Origin: Ferruginibacter sp.
GTDB taxonomy: Bacteria > Bacteroidota > Bacteroidia > Chitinophagales > Chitinophagaceae
Direction of reading: 5' to 3'
Assembly: GCA_017983695.1 (NCBI GenBank)
Contig: JAGOAX010000004.1
Coordinates: 62,001-126,000, forward strand
Length of the DNA stretch: 64,000 nucleotides
This document shows positions 44,361 through 53,281 of the stretch, piece after piece; position 1 is the first letter of the stretch, and every line of letters starts with the position of its first letter. Below the pieces are notes generated by a model, which had not been told where the DNA came from, ran no database searches, and was given only the letters and a program-made list of their open reading frames with translations. The translations under genes and the position numbers were made by a program.

Positions 44361-45341
44361 ATGAAACGTGTATTTTACTTACCTGTTTTCTTTTTTTCTT
44401 TTACAGTTGCCATTACATCATGCAGTAAAAAAAATGTAACGGAAGATAATAAAGTATCCAATCCTCCCGGAGGAGGCGGTACAACATGCACTGCAACAAA
44501 ATCGGCAGTAGAAAATATACAAATATTCCCTGCAGATAATGCCTGGAATAAAGATATCTCTGCATCACCTGTTGATCCCTACAATACACAGATCATTGCC
44601 GGTATTTCGGCACCCGTAATTAAAGCCGATTTTGGAAGTGGTTTATGGCAGGGCGCCCCAATTGGTATTCCTTATGTGGTGGTATGCGGCAGTCAACCAA
44701 GGGTAGCGATTAATTATACTGATTATGGAGATGAAAGCGATCCCGGTCCTTTTCCAATTCCTCTATCTGCACCTATTGAAGGAAATGGAGTTGGCGATGC
44801 TCATGTTATTGCCGTGGATGTAGAAAATAAAATGCTGTACGAACTTTTTTATTCAAGAGTTAACGGCAATCATTGGGATGCATCTTCAGGTGCTGTTTTT
44901 AATTTATCCTCAAACCAATTAAGGCCCGATACCTGGACTTCGGCCGATGCAGCAGGCTTACCAATTTTTCCCGGCCTGGTTCGGTACGATGAAATAGTAA
45001 AAGGTGAAATAGATCATCCCATACGTTTTACACTCACCAGTAATAATGTAAAACCAGCGTACATTTCTCCGGCAAGGCATAAAGTAAACAGCACCGGTGG
45101 GCAATACAGTTTACCCTTTGGTGCAAGAATAAGATTGAAAGCAGGTTTCGATATCAGCAGTTATTCCCCCACCAATCAAATTATTTTACGGGCCATGAAA
45201 AAGTACGGGCTTATACTGGCCGATATTGGCAGCAACCTTTACATTACCGGCGCACCTGACGAACGCTGGAATAATGATGACCTTAAAAAACTGGGACAGG
45301 TACATGGCAGCGATTTTGAAGTGGTGAAATTCAATAACTGA
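44361..45341 (+). CDS. Lipoprotein of a conserved uncharacterised family
   Basis: ATG 44361 begins a lipoprotein signal peptide with lipobox-like ITSC (Cys near residue 21). The mature protein has about 305 residues, with conserved-looking blocks FPADNAWNKDISASPVDPYN, GIPYVVV, DESDPGPFPIPLSAPIEG, GDAHVIAVD, YELF, SADAAGLPIFPGLVRYDE, HPIRFT, RLKAGFDIS and ILADIGSNLYITGAPDERWN. I recall similar blocks in secreted proteins of actinobacteria and myxobacteria, also without function. The C-terminal LADIGSNLYITG part may be a beta-sandwich. Monocistronic. Confidence 0.7.
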   Translation: MKRVFYLPVFFFSFTVAITSCSKKNVTEDNKVSNPPGGGGTTCTATKSAVENIQIFPADNAWNKDISASPVDPYNTQIIAGISAPVIKADFGSGLWQGAPIGIPYVVVCGSQPRVAINYTDYGDESDPGPFPIPLSAPIEGNGVGDAHVIAVDVENKMLYELFYSRVNGNHWDASSGAVFNLSSNQLRPDTWTSADAAGLPIFPGLVRYDEIVKGEIDHPIRFTLTSNNVKPAYISPARHKVNSTGGQYSLPFGARIRLKAGFDISSYSPTNQIILRAMKKYGLILADIGSNLYITGAPDERWNNDDLKKLGQVHGSDFEVVKFNN

Positions 45342-45471
45342 TGCTGCAGGATTTTTTATTCAGCTTCACTTATTTTCGTTTAAAAAATACCCGTAAGCGT
45401 ATCTACCTTGTACAGGGTATTTTCTGCAATTGGGATATTTAATAAATTGCAGCTAAATAAATTAAAACAAA

Positions 45472-46263
45472 ATGAAGCTATATTTATTTACAGGCCTTTT
45501 ACTTTCGTCATTGTTATGTACAGCGCAGCAGCATTATACCATTAACTGGGCACAGGCACCTAAAAATCCCATCGCTTTTAATTATACCGCTAACCATTTT
45601 GCATTGCAGGGTAAAATAAAATCGGTAACAGAAACGTGGGGTGACATGAGTACATACAAGGCATTTAACGAAAACGGCCTGTTACAAAATACCGTATACA
45701 AAATGGGTGGCACCGAAGTAAATAACTATACTTATAACCTGGCGGAAGGATTAATAATAAAAGAACAGGAGCAGGCAGGAAGAAAAACCGTGTTCACTCA
45801 AAAGCTAAATGAAAAGAATCAGCTTACTGAATCTTCATACAGCAATGATCAAAAATACTGGTTCAGTTATAACGATAAAGGCCTGTTTTCAGAAAAGGAA
45901 TATCCTTCCAAAGCTATTTTAAAATATGAATACAATGCTGCAGGACAATTGAGTAAAGAAGAGAATTTCAGGGAAGGAAATCTTACCTCGTTAATTACCT
46001 ACGCCTATGCACAGGTAAATGGCCAGCTGGTAATAACCTGCACTACAGAATATAAAACATCAGGCGATAAATATGTACACAAAGAATTTTATAATACCAA
46101 TGGTTTACTGGTAAAAGAAATAACTGCAGATGAGGAAAGAACATTCAGTTATCAACTTGATATTTCAGGGAACTGGATTTTAAGAACAACAGTATTTAAA
46201 AATCTTAAAACAAAATCCCAGATCAGCCGTGTAACGAACCGGAAAATTGAATATTACCAGTAA
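45472..46263 (+). CDS. Secreted protein with YD/RHS-like repeats
   Basis: 263 residues with a signal peptide (MKLYLFTGLLLSSLLCTAQQ). Repeating units of the form 'Y-x(3)-G-x-L-x-(K/E)-E' are visible: FNENGLLQNTVY, YNLAEGLIIKEQ, LNEKNQLTESSY, YNDKGLFSEKEY and YNAAGQLSKEENF. These resemble YD (RHS) repeats that build beta-strand shells. It is too short to be an RHS toxin, and no toxin domain is seen. Function unknown. Confidence 0.7.
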   Translation: MKLYLFTGLLLSSLLCTAQQHYTINWAQAPKNPIAFNYTANHFALQGKIKSVTETWGDMSTYKAFNENGLLQNTVYKMGGTEVNNYTYNLAEGLIIKEQEQAGRKTVFTQKLNEKNQLTESSYSNDQKYWFSYNDKGLFSEKEYPSKAILKYEYNAAGQLSKEENFREGNLTSLITYAYAQVNGQLVITCTTEYKTSGDKYVHKEFYNTNGLLVKEITADEERTFSYQLDISGNWILRTTVFKNLKTKSQISRVTNRKIEYYQ

Positions 46264-46414
46264 TTATCCCTTGTTTAAAATATTTATCATACTATAAACA
46301 ATCAACAGGCAGTTATGCCGTTTTTAAACCGGATATTTGCATAATGTTCTTTAAAAACTGACTATAGGTAAATTTGCCTGTAGCATTTTACTGAGCGTAT
46401 ATCAAATGTATTTT

Positions 46415-47461
46415 ATGAAAAAACCAACTAAATCAACCGCCATTTTTGTATTGCCCGTGCTATTGTTTTTTTTTAATACGGGTTGCCAGGAAGCTATAAA
46501 AGCTAAAGAAGAAGTGAACAAAGAAAAGGACGCTGCGACTTCTGCACAAACTGCTGCCAGGCAGGATAGTGTACTTACTAAAATTGATACAGCCGATTAC
46601 AATAAACGAATGCTGGCATTGAGTAATAACGATACTACCGGGAAATGGCCTGTAAAAGCACCTTATCCTTTGCCCGGCGCTCTATTTCCTTACAACCGTA
46701 TCATTGCATTCTATGGCAATTTATTTTCTAAACGAATGGGTATATTAGGCGAATTGCCCAAAGACAGTATGTTTAAAAAACTGCAGGACGAAGTAGCGCA
46801 ATGGCAGGCTGCCGACCCTACTGTTAAAACTATTCCTGCATTGCATTATATCGCCACAACAGCACAGGTTTCGCCGGGTAAGGGAAATACATACCGCCTG
46901 CGGATGCCGCTTAACCAGATTGATACCATTATTAATTGGGCAAAAGAAATTAATGCCGTGGTTTTTGTAGACATACAGGTAGGGCATAGTACGGTTAAAG
47001 CAGAAGTGCTGCCACTTGAAGCTCATCTTTCTTTGCCCAATGTGCATTTGGGAATTGACCCTGAATTTTCAATGAAGAACGGAGAAAGGCCGGGTTCAAA
47101 GATCGGTACATTTTCATCTGATGATATTAATGATGCCATCGATTTTTTAGCTACTCTTGTCCGTAAAAATAACCTGCCTCCAAAAGTGCTCGTCATTCAC
47201 CGCTTTACACAAGGCATGGTAACCGGTTATGATAAAATAAAAAAAGTACCCGAGGTTCAGGTGGTGATGGATATGGATGGTTTTGGTGATAAGATATTAA
47301 AAAGATCTACTTACCTCAGGTATATTTATAAAGAACCGGTACAGTTTACAGGGTTTAAATTATTTTATAAAAACGATACCAAGCCAAATACCAGCGGCAT
47401 GTACACTCCGGCTGAGTTGTTGCAATTCACTCCTAAACCAAGTTATATTCAATATCAATAA
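46415..47461 (+). CDS. Conserved lipoprotein, unknown function
   Basis: ATG 46415 gives a lipoprotein signal with lipobox NTGC (Cys near residue 24). A charged, possibly coiled stretch (IKAKEEVNKEKDAATSAQTA) links to a globular domain of about 280 residues with YPLPGALFPYNRIIAFYGNL, MGILGE, IPALHYIATTAQ, AVVFVDIQVGHSTVKAEVLP, LPNVHLGIDPEF and KVLVIHRFTQGM. The alternating strands and helices suggest a TIM-barrel-like fold. The deacetylase gene starts 20 nt downstream, so a shared role at the cell surface is possible, but I cannot name one. Confidence 0.75.
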   Translation: MKKPTKSTAIFVLPVLLFFFNTGCQEAIKAKEEVNKEKDAATSAQTAARQDSVLTKIDTADYNKRMLALSNNDTTGKWPVKAPYPLPGALFPYNRIIAFYGNLFSKRMGILGELPKDSMFKKLQDEVAQWQAADPTVKTIPALHYIATTAQVSPGKGNTYRLRMPLNQIDTIINWAKEINAVVFVDIQVGHSTVKAEVLPLEAHLSLPNVHLGIDPEFSMKNGERPGSKIGTFSSDDINDAIDFLATLVRKNNLPPKVLVIHRFTQGMVTGYDKIKKVPEVQVVMDMDGFGDKILKRSTYLRYIYKEPVQFTGFKLFYKNDTKPNTSGMYTPAELLQFTPKPSYIQYQ

Positions 47462-47481
47462 TCCGCAATCTTTTTGTATTC

Positions 47482-48324
47482 ATGAAAACTCCTCTTATTC
47501 TTGCCTTAACAGGCGTTATTGTTTTAGCAGCATGTAATTATAAACCTGTTGATGTAAAAACAGCAATGCCCGGTATTAAACAAGCCGCAGAAAATAAAGT
47601 GCCGGAAAAATCTATGGCAAGCCTTGCTGCTATCCTTGCTAAAAAGGAAGTGCCGGTTTTATGTTATCATCACATTAGAAATGTAAGGGCAGGAGAAAGT
47701 GAAAGTATGAAGAGTTATTCGGTTTCGCCTGAAGCTTTTGCTGCACAAATGAAAGCACTGCACGACAGCGGTTATCAAACCATTTTACCCGATCAGTTAT
47801 ACAACTACCTGGTGTATGATGAAGCCTTACCTGCCAAACCTGTTATGATAAGTTTTGATGATACCGATGAAGAGCAATACAGGATAGGTGCTGCAATAAT
47901 GAATGAATATAACTTTAAAGGTGTGTATTTTATTATGACGATATCCATGAACCGTCCCCGGTATATGAGTAAAGAAGAAATAAAAAACTTATCTGACAGC
48001 GGGCATGTAATTGCGGGGCATACCTGGGATCATCATATGGTAACAAAATACACCGGTGCAGATTGGGACAGCCAATTGGTAAAACCGCAAGTACAATTAA
48101 AAGCCATTACTGGGAAACCGGTTGAATATTTTGCATACCCTTTTGGTTTATGGAATGCCGCAGCAATACCGGAATTAAAAACCCGTGGTTATAAGCTGGC
48201 ATTTATTTTATCTACAAAAAGAGATGATACAGAACCACTGTACACCATTCGTCGAATGATTGTGCCAGGCACCTGGTCAACTGCAGGAATGATGAAAGCA
48301 ATGAAGACTACTTTTAATAAATAA
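47482..48324 (+). CDS. Polysaccharide deacetylase-family lipoprotein
   Basis: 280 residues; an N-terminal signal has a lipobox-like VLAAC (Cys near 18). The NodB-type domain (about 55-250) has VLCYHHIRN, MISFDDTDEEQY with the catalytic Asp and metal-binding Asp, HTWDHHMVT (H-x3-H type metal site) and FAYPFGLWN. Family members remove N- or O-acetyl groups from chitin oligomers, peptidoglycan or xylan. It is likely co-transcribed with the lipoprotein gene just upstream. Confidence 0.88.
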   Translation: MKTPLILALTGVIVLAACNYKPVDVKTAMPGIKQAAENKVPEKSMASLAAILAKKEVPVLCYHHIRNVRAGESESMKSYSVSPEAFAAQMKALHDSGYQTILPDQLYNYLVYDEALPAKPVMISFDDTDEEQYRIGAAIMNEYNFKGVYFIMTISMNRPRYMSKEEIKNLSDSGHVIAGHTWDHHMVTKYTGADWDSQLVKPQVQLKAITGKPVEYFAYPFGLWNAAAIPELKTRGYKLAFILSTKRDDTEPLYTIRRMIVPGTWSTAGMMKAMKTTFNK

Positions 48325-48344
48325 AGCTAACACTTAAAATATTT

Positions 48345-48533
48345 TTAGATTTCCAATTTTTCCAATACCAGTAAGGTCTCTAAAAATTCATTCCATGCCT
48401 GCTGCCATTTTTCTTTGGCAGTATTTATCTTTTCGTGATGTCCGGAACCTGCTTCGCCTTTTGTTTTAATATACTCTTCCAGCTTTTCAAGGGCCTCTTT
48501 GTTAAGTGCCTCTAAATGTTTTTTGTGTTCCAT
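48345..48533 (-). CDS. Small charged helical protein, unknown
   Basis: 62 residues, very rich in Lys and Glu, and probably all-helical (HLEALNKEALEKLEEYIKT, then KEKWQQAWNEFLETLLVLEK). The ATG start and lack of overlap with other genes support it. No family recognised. Confidence 0.6.
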   Translation of the reverse strand: MEHKKHLEALNKEALEKLEEYIKTKGEAGSGHHEKINTAKEKWQQAWNEFLETLLVLEKLEI

Positions 48534-48682
48534 AAAATAATTTTAATGGAGAGTACTAAAGTTACTCTTTATTAAATCTTGATTGGTTCTCCCGGTAATT
48601 GATATTTATCATGTGGCAACATGAGCAAGATCAGGGGCAAAAAATAATAATCCGGTTTAATTTACTTTTTAAATTACCTGCT

Positions 48683-49126
48683 ATGGGGAAAAGTTACAAT
48701 ATCAGCAGCCGTTCATTAACTGTGCTTCGCTGCAGTATCGGTATCATTTACATATGGTTTGGGATGCTTAAGTTTTTTCATGGGTACAGCCCTGCAGAAG
48801 ATCTTGCTATAAATACGATTCATAAATTAACTGCGGGGTTAATTCCTGAGAAAACAAGTATTATTTTACTGGCCATTTGGGAAACAGCTTTGGGACTTCT
48901 TTTAGTACTGGGCTTTCAAATAAAAAAAGTACTTGCATTTTTAATACTGCATATGGTTTGCACTTTTACCCCATTACTGTTTTTTCCAGGCCTGTCGTTT
49001 AAGTTTGCACCTTATGGTTTTACACTGGTTGGTCAGTATATTATGAAAAACATTATCATCCTAAGTGCCGCATGGGTATTATGGCAAACAGCACCCCGGG
49101 AAGAAATGCAAATGGCTACTGATTAG
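48683..49126 (+). CDS. DoxX-like membrane protein
   Basis: ATG 48683 was chosen because the region before it is polar and not conserved in style; the frame is open back to 48599. About 147 residues with four hydrophobic helices (TVLRCSIGIIYIWFGMLKFF, ILLAIWETALGLLLVLGF, VLAFLILHMVCTFTPLLFF, NIIILSAAWVLW). The YIWFGMLKFFHGYSPAEDLA block is typical of the DoxX/DUF417-like family. Function unknown. Confidence 0.7.
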   Translation: MGKSYNISSRSLTVLRCSIGIIYIWFGMLKFFHGYSPAEDLAINTIHKLTAGLIPEKTSIILLAIWETALGLLLVLGFQIKKVLAFLILHMVCTFTPLLFFPGLSFKFAPYGFTLVGQYIMKNIIILSAAWVLWQTAPREEMQMATD

Positions 49127-49298
49127 CTATTTTTTTTCAGCAATGCATGATGCCTGTCACCCCATTGCTCAAATTTTTAGAGGAGGTTCATATCATATCG
49201 TTTTAGTTGTTAAATAGAATTTGTATAATTTTTAATTCATTTTTACAGCGATGTAAGCAATACCTTAGCATACCGGCTAAACTGTAATTTTACATGGT

Positions 49299-49748
49299 AT
49301 GACTTTTAAACAAAAAATATATACTCATTACCTGCAGCTAGTAAATGATAAAATTGGTCTGCTGCAAAAAGTACTGGACGATCTTAAAGAAAGCGGCGCC
49401 AATGAAACTAAGAGCACTGCAGGCGATAAACATGAAACGGCATTGGCCATGTTACAGATTGAGCAGGCCAATACCAGGACTCAATTAAAAGAAGTGGAAT
49501 TACAAAAAGTAATACTAGAAAAGATAAACCCGTCATTAACACCAACTGTTATTGTAAATGGCAGCCTTATAAAAACCAACAGGGGTTATTTGTTTTTAAG
49601 CATCGCTGCAGGTAAAGCTGTAATAGCAGGGGAGGAAGTAATTGCACTTTCTCAACAATCACCATTGGGTAAACAATTAACCTGGCTAAAAGAAGGTGAT
49701 ACAGCTATGATCAATAATATTCAGTATATAATTGAAAGTATCGGGTAA
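49299..49748 (+). CDS. Gre-factor-like protein
   Basis: 149 residues. The N-terminal 75 residues predict a helical hairpin (KIGLLQKVLDDLKESG, ETKSTAGDKHETALAMLQIE), and the C-terminal half has a beta-rich segment ending ALSQQSPLGKQLTWLKEGDT, resembling the FKBP-like C-terminal domain of GreA/GreB. Similar Bacteroidota proteins are often mis-annotated as 3-oxoacyl-ACP synthase. It may act at the RNA polymerase secondary channel, but this is inference from the fold. Confidence 0.6.
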   Translation: MTFKQKIYTHYLQLVNDKIGLLQKVLDDLKESGANETKSTAGDKHETALAMLQIEQANTRTQLKEVELQKVILEKINPSLTPTVIVNGSLIKTNRGYLFLSIAAGKAVIAGEEVIALSQQSPLGKQLTWLKEGDTAMINNIQYIIESIG

Positions 49749-49774
49749 CAAAAAATGGTAGTAAACTTAATAAA

Positions 49775-51106
49775 CTATTTCCTTTTTTGGCCCCTTGTTT
49801 TTGGTTTGCCATATTTTGCCATCATTCTATCCTTACGGCGTACTACATTATTAACCTTACTGTTCTTTGCAGATTTTTCATGAAAGGCCGGGCCGGACTC
49901 TTCTTTCTTCGGCAGCTTTAATTGTATCTCTTTCATAAATACTTTCGGCTTTTCATCTTCCGTTAGCTCATCCGAAATTTGCAGGTGTTCAGGTAAAGGC
50001 AGCAGGGGAATTTTATAATTCATCAGTGCTTCAATATTTTCCTGCAGAGGTTTTTCCTTTGGCGTAATAAAAGTAATGGAGATACCAGGCCTGTCTGCAC
50101 GCCCTGTTCTGCCGATGCGGTGCATATAATTTTCCGGTTCGTCAGGGGTATCAAAATTTATAACGTGTGTTACTTCCGCAATATCAATACCACGTGCCAC
50201 AATATCTGTTGCAATAATAAAGCGGTAAGTGCCGTCTTTAAATTGTTTTACCGTATTAAAACGATGGTTCTGTTCTTTATTGCTGTGTATCACGCCTGCC
50301 GTGTCTTCGTAAATTGGCTGCAGCTGTTCAAACAACTGATCGGCCAGTGCTTTGCTTGCGGCAAATACCAATACTTTCGTCATGCTGGTATCTTCTGCTA
50401 ACAACAGCTGCAGCAGGTTTACCTTGGTATAAAAATTAGGGACTTCATAACCAAACTGCCGGATGTTTTCCAGCGGCGTTCCGGTTGGTGCAGCTTCTAT
50501 TTTTACCGGGTTGGTAAAATATAATTGCATCAGGTCTTCCACATCATCGGTAAGGGTTGCAGAAAATAAAAGGTTCTGTCTTTTGGCGGGCAGTAGGTCG
50601 AGAATATTTTTCAGTTGTGTTCTAAAACCCAGGTTCAGCATTTCATCCACTTCATCTAGCACTAATTTTTTTATGGCCTTTAATTTTAAAGAACCATTCA
50701 TGACCAGGTCAAAAAGGCGGCCCGGTGTAGCTACCAGAATATCTACTTTTTTTTCTACCGATAATTTTTGCGTATTAATATTTACACCGCCATAAACGCC
50801 AACAGTAACCACAGTCATGTAAGTGGTTAATTTGTTTATGGTTTCCACTACCTGTACCACCAGTTCTCTTGTAGGTACCACTATTAAAATTTGTGGTGCA
50901 ATGTCTTTGGTAAATTTCCACTGGCGCAGGCAGGGCAGTAAGTAGGCAATTGTTTTTCCTGTACCGGTTTGTGCAATACCACATACATCTGCGCCAGACA
51001 TGGCTGTAGCAAATGCCTTATGCTGTATAGTTGTAGGCTTGTAATAGCCCATATCATTTAACGCATTTAATAAAGGATTGCTCAGGTTTAGTTCTGTAAA
51101 AGCCAT
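49775..51106 (-). CDS. DEAD-box RNA helicase (DEVD variant)
   Basis: 443 residues, cytoplasmic. Motifs: Q motif near 25-28 (TTIQ), Walker A AQTGTGKT (45-52), PTRELV (78-83), TPGR (127-130), the Walker B box as DEVD (151-154) in place of DEAD, SAT (182-184), and in the second domain ATDIVARGIDI and HRIGRTGR. The C-terminal tail is basic (RRKDRMMAKYGKPKTRGQKR) and probably binds RNA. It remodels RNA or ribonucleoprotein, such as in ribosome assembly or cold adaptation. Monocistronic. Confidence 0.95.
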   Translation of the reverse strand: MAFTELNLSNPLLNALNDMGYYKPTTIQHKAFATAMSGADVCGIAQTGTGKTIAYLLPCLRQWKFTKDIAPQILIVVPTRELVVQVVETINKLTTYMTVVTVGVYGGVNINTQKLSVEKKVDILVATPGRLFDLVMNGSLKLKAIKKLVLDEVDEMLNLGFRTQLKNILDLLPAKRQNLLFSATLTDDVEDLMQLYFTNPVKIEAAPTGTPLENIRQFGYEVPNFYTKVNLLQLLLAEDTSMTKVLVFAASKALADQLFEQLQPIYEDTAGVIHSNKEQNHRFNTVKQFKDGTYRFIIATDIVARGIDIAEVTHVINFDTPDEPENYMHRIGRTGRADRPGISITFITPKEKPLQENIEALMNYKIPLLPLPEHLQISDELTEDEKPKVFMKEIQLKLPKKEESGPAFHEKSAKNSKVNNVVRRKDRMMAKYGKPKTRGQKRK

Positions 51107-51221
51107 GGAGTTATTTGTTCTTGGGGGTAAAGATAAAGCTGTTTGTTGCTATAGTTGCTTAAAAAGCAATAACAGTATCCAGTTAAAACCTGCAAAGTGT
51201 TATGATTTAGTAATGGGTTTA

Positions 51222-51719
51222 TTACACATCTGCTTCATTAAATGACAGGGTAAGGCTTTTAAGTGGCGTTTTTACTTTGCGGCAACTAACCCCGGCTTTC
51301 GCCAGCATTATTTTAGATGCTTTGAAAATATCGGTGCCCTCATACTTATCAGATAAATAAATTACTTCGGTAATTCCCGATTGAATAATGGCTTTTGTAC
51401 ATTCATTGCAGGGAAAAAGAGCCGTGTAAATTTTACAGCCGTGCAGGTCCATCCCGATATTGTTTAATATGGCATTTAATTCGGCATGGCAGATGTATGG
51501 ATATTTGGTATCGAGAAATGCGCCCTGCTTTTCCCAGGGAAAATCATCGTCATTACAGCCAATAGGCAAACCATTATAACCGGCTCCAACGATCTTATTT
51601 TTTTGATTTACAATACAGGCACCTACCTGTGTATTGGGGTCTTTGCTGCGGCAGGCACTCAGTAAAGCCACTCCCATAAAGTATTCATCCCAGGAAATAT
51701 AATCTTGTCTTTTTTTCAA
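51222..51719 (-). CDS. Deoxycytidylate (dCMP) deaminase
   Basis: 165 residues. It converts dCMP to dUMP for dTMP synthesis. The zinc site is HAE (H78, E80) and PCNEC (C104, C107). The family start RQDYISWDEYFMGVALLSAC, then RSKDPNTQVGACIV, is complete only if translation begins at the TTG at 51719, as no in-frame ATG lies between the upstream stop and it. The first internal ATG (residue 15) would cut into the conserved helix. Confidence 0.92.
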   Translation of the reverse strand: MKKRQDYISWDEYFMGVALLSACRSKDPNTQVGACIVNQKNKIVGAGYNGLPIGCNDDDFPWEKQGAFLDTKYPYICHAELNAILNNIGMDLHGCKIYTALFPCNECTKAIIQSGITEVIYLSDKYEGTDIFKASKIMLAKAGVSCRKVKTPLKSLTLSFNEADV

Positions 51720-51908
51720 TATGCTATTTTTTGAATGTAGAGAATGACCACGAATTTACGGAATTTGAATACAAGGTGTTTTAAATGCCAGCCCAAAAAA
51801 TATGGATGAATATCATATACAGGCATAATATTTATCATGCCTGCTTTTGGCCCGATTCCCGATTTTCGTTCCATCAAAATTATTTTATCAACCAATAATT
51901 AATAAGAC

Positions 51909-52343
51909 ATGAAAACAGAATACTGGATAAATGTAAAACACGTAGATAACAGGCTGGTAATTTTTCTAAATGGCGAAACTATATGGGACAGCGGTATCAT
52001 TCACGAAGATCCCGAAATGGATCATTATATCAATATTACAGAACAGTTGCATGAGCATCCTCAGCATACCAGCGAATTAATATTTGAAGGATTTAATGAC
52101 ACCTATACTTCAAATGGAGAGGATACAGAATTGAATCCCTGGCATTTTCATTACAGGGTTTTTGAAAGGACCACCAATGGCAATGGTGAATTAATTAGCG
52201 AAGAAGATATTCTTGAACCTTATAACCAGAAGCATTTATCAAATCCCAATATCAGGGCTATCAATAATAAATATGATATCGTAAAGAAAGGTGGTGAATT
52301 TAAAGTTGTGGGCAATGCATTATCGCAAAATTTCTACCAGTAA
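51909..52343 (+). CDS. Hypothetical protein
   Basis: 144 residues, soluble, no signal peptide, acidic. Blocks such as VKHVDNRLVIFLNGETIWDS, then GIIHEDPEMDHYINITEQL and ELIFEGFNDTYTSNGEDTEL, suggest a beta-sandwich. It is followed by a good hairpin terminator, so it is a separate transcription unit. No family recognised. Confidence 0.65.
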   Translation: MKTEYWINVKHVDNRLVIFLNGETIWDSGIIHEDPEMDHYINITEQLHEHPQHTSELIFEGFNDTYTSNGEDTELNPWHFHYRVFERTTNGNGELISEEDILEPYNQKHLSNPNIRAINNKYDIVKKGGEFKVVGNALSQNFYQ

Positions 52344-52387
52344 ATCTTAATATCCCTGCAAAAGATCACAATATCCCTTAAGTAATT

Positions 52388-52422
52388 GTTACCCGCCAGT
52401 ACGACGGGTAACATTTTTTTTC
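52388..52422 (+). terminator. Rho-independent terminator
   Basis: GTTACCCG pairs with CGGGTAAC (8 bp, loop of 9) and is followed by A then nine T. It lies 44 nt after the stop of the gene at 51909-52343. Confidence 0.8.
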
Positions 52423-52514
52423 AGCAGGTTGATTTTAATTTGAAACAAGATCAGTAAAAAAGTTTTGTAAACACATTATGCTTTATGGCGGGTTCACTCC
52501 ATCTTGCCAATTAT

Positions 52515-53096
52515 TTATTCATGCAGCACTTTGTTGTCTTTATTGATGTAAAACATTTTACCTCCTTTCATCACCCTAGCTTCTTTATCAATAAAATTAT
52601 CTGTAAAATCATACTGTGGTTTTATTATCCAGGTACCTTTTTTATTAATGTATCCCCAGAGCCCTTTAGCATCAGCAGCGGGAGCAAGGCCTTCGGTAAA
52701 ATTTCTTGCACCAGAAAACTGCATTGCAATAACAAATTCCCAGTTGTGATTTATATATCCATACAACCCATCTTTTGCAACAACTGCCAGGCCACTGTCA
52801 AAACTCAACGCATCTTCAAAAATTGCTTCTGTTAATGCTTTTCCTGTACTGTCGAAATACATCCATTTTGTATCTTTTTTTACGGCCGCAACACCTTCGT
52901 TAAATGTAAGTCCGTCGGTATATTCCAGTTTAATAATTTCGTTTCCCTGTTTATCAACGTAGCCGATTTTACCTGCTTTACCAACTTTAGAAAGGCCACA
53001 GATACATTGATCAACAAAATCGTAATTCTTTTCCCATTTTTGAGACTGGAGTCCCAGTGCCGGAAATATAAAAAGGAGCAACAGTAATTTTTTCAT
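52515..53096 (-). CDS. Secreted WG-repeat protein
   Basis: 193 residues with a signal peptide (MKKLLLLLFIFPALGLQS). WG/KWG-type repeats of about 24 residues are clear: KAGKIGYVDKQGNEIIKLEY, KDTKWMYFDSTGKALTEAIF, KDGLYGYINHNWEFVIAMQF and AKGLWGYINKKGTWIIKPQY, each followed by a 'D-x-(F/A)-x-(D/N)-G-A/L' part. They form beta-solenoid-like surfaces. Function unknown; common in Bacteroidota. Confidence 0.8.
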   Translation of the reverse strand: MKKLLLLLFIFPALGLQSQKWEKNYDFVDQCICGLSKVGKAGKIGYVDKQGNEIIKLEYTDGLTFNEGVAAVKKDTKWMYFDSTGKALTEAIFEDALSFDSGLAVVAKDGLYGYINHNWEFVIAMQFSGARNFTEGLAPAADAKGLWGYINKKGTWIIKPQYDFTDNFIDKEARVMKGGKMFYINKDNKVLHE

Positions 53097-53224
53097 AACT
53101 AAATAATTTAAGGTGATTAATTAATTATTTACCCGGTTAAATGTAATGCGCAAATGCGGCTGAAAATATGACATCGCTTGGCAAAAAGTATGACCATAAT
53201 TAGGTAATCTCCCGGCTGGTGTGT

Positions 53225-53261
53225 CATAAAAAAAGAGGTTCGTTAAAAACGAACCTCTTTT
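53225..53261 (-). terminator. Strong terminator of the tricorn-like protease gene
   Basis: A perfect 14-bp stem (AAAAGAGGTTCGTT and its complement) with a 3-nt loop, followed on the minus strand by T-rich sequence. It lies 21 nt after the stop at 53282. Confidence 0.9.
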
Positions 53262-53281
53262 AAAAAATAATATGTCTTGTT

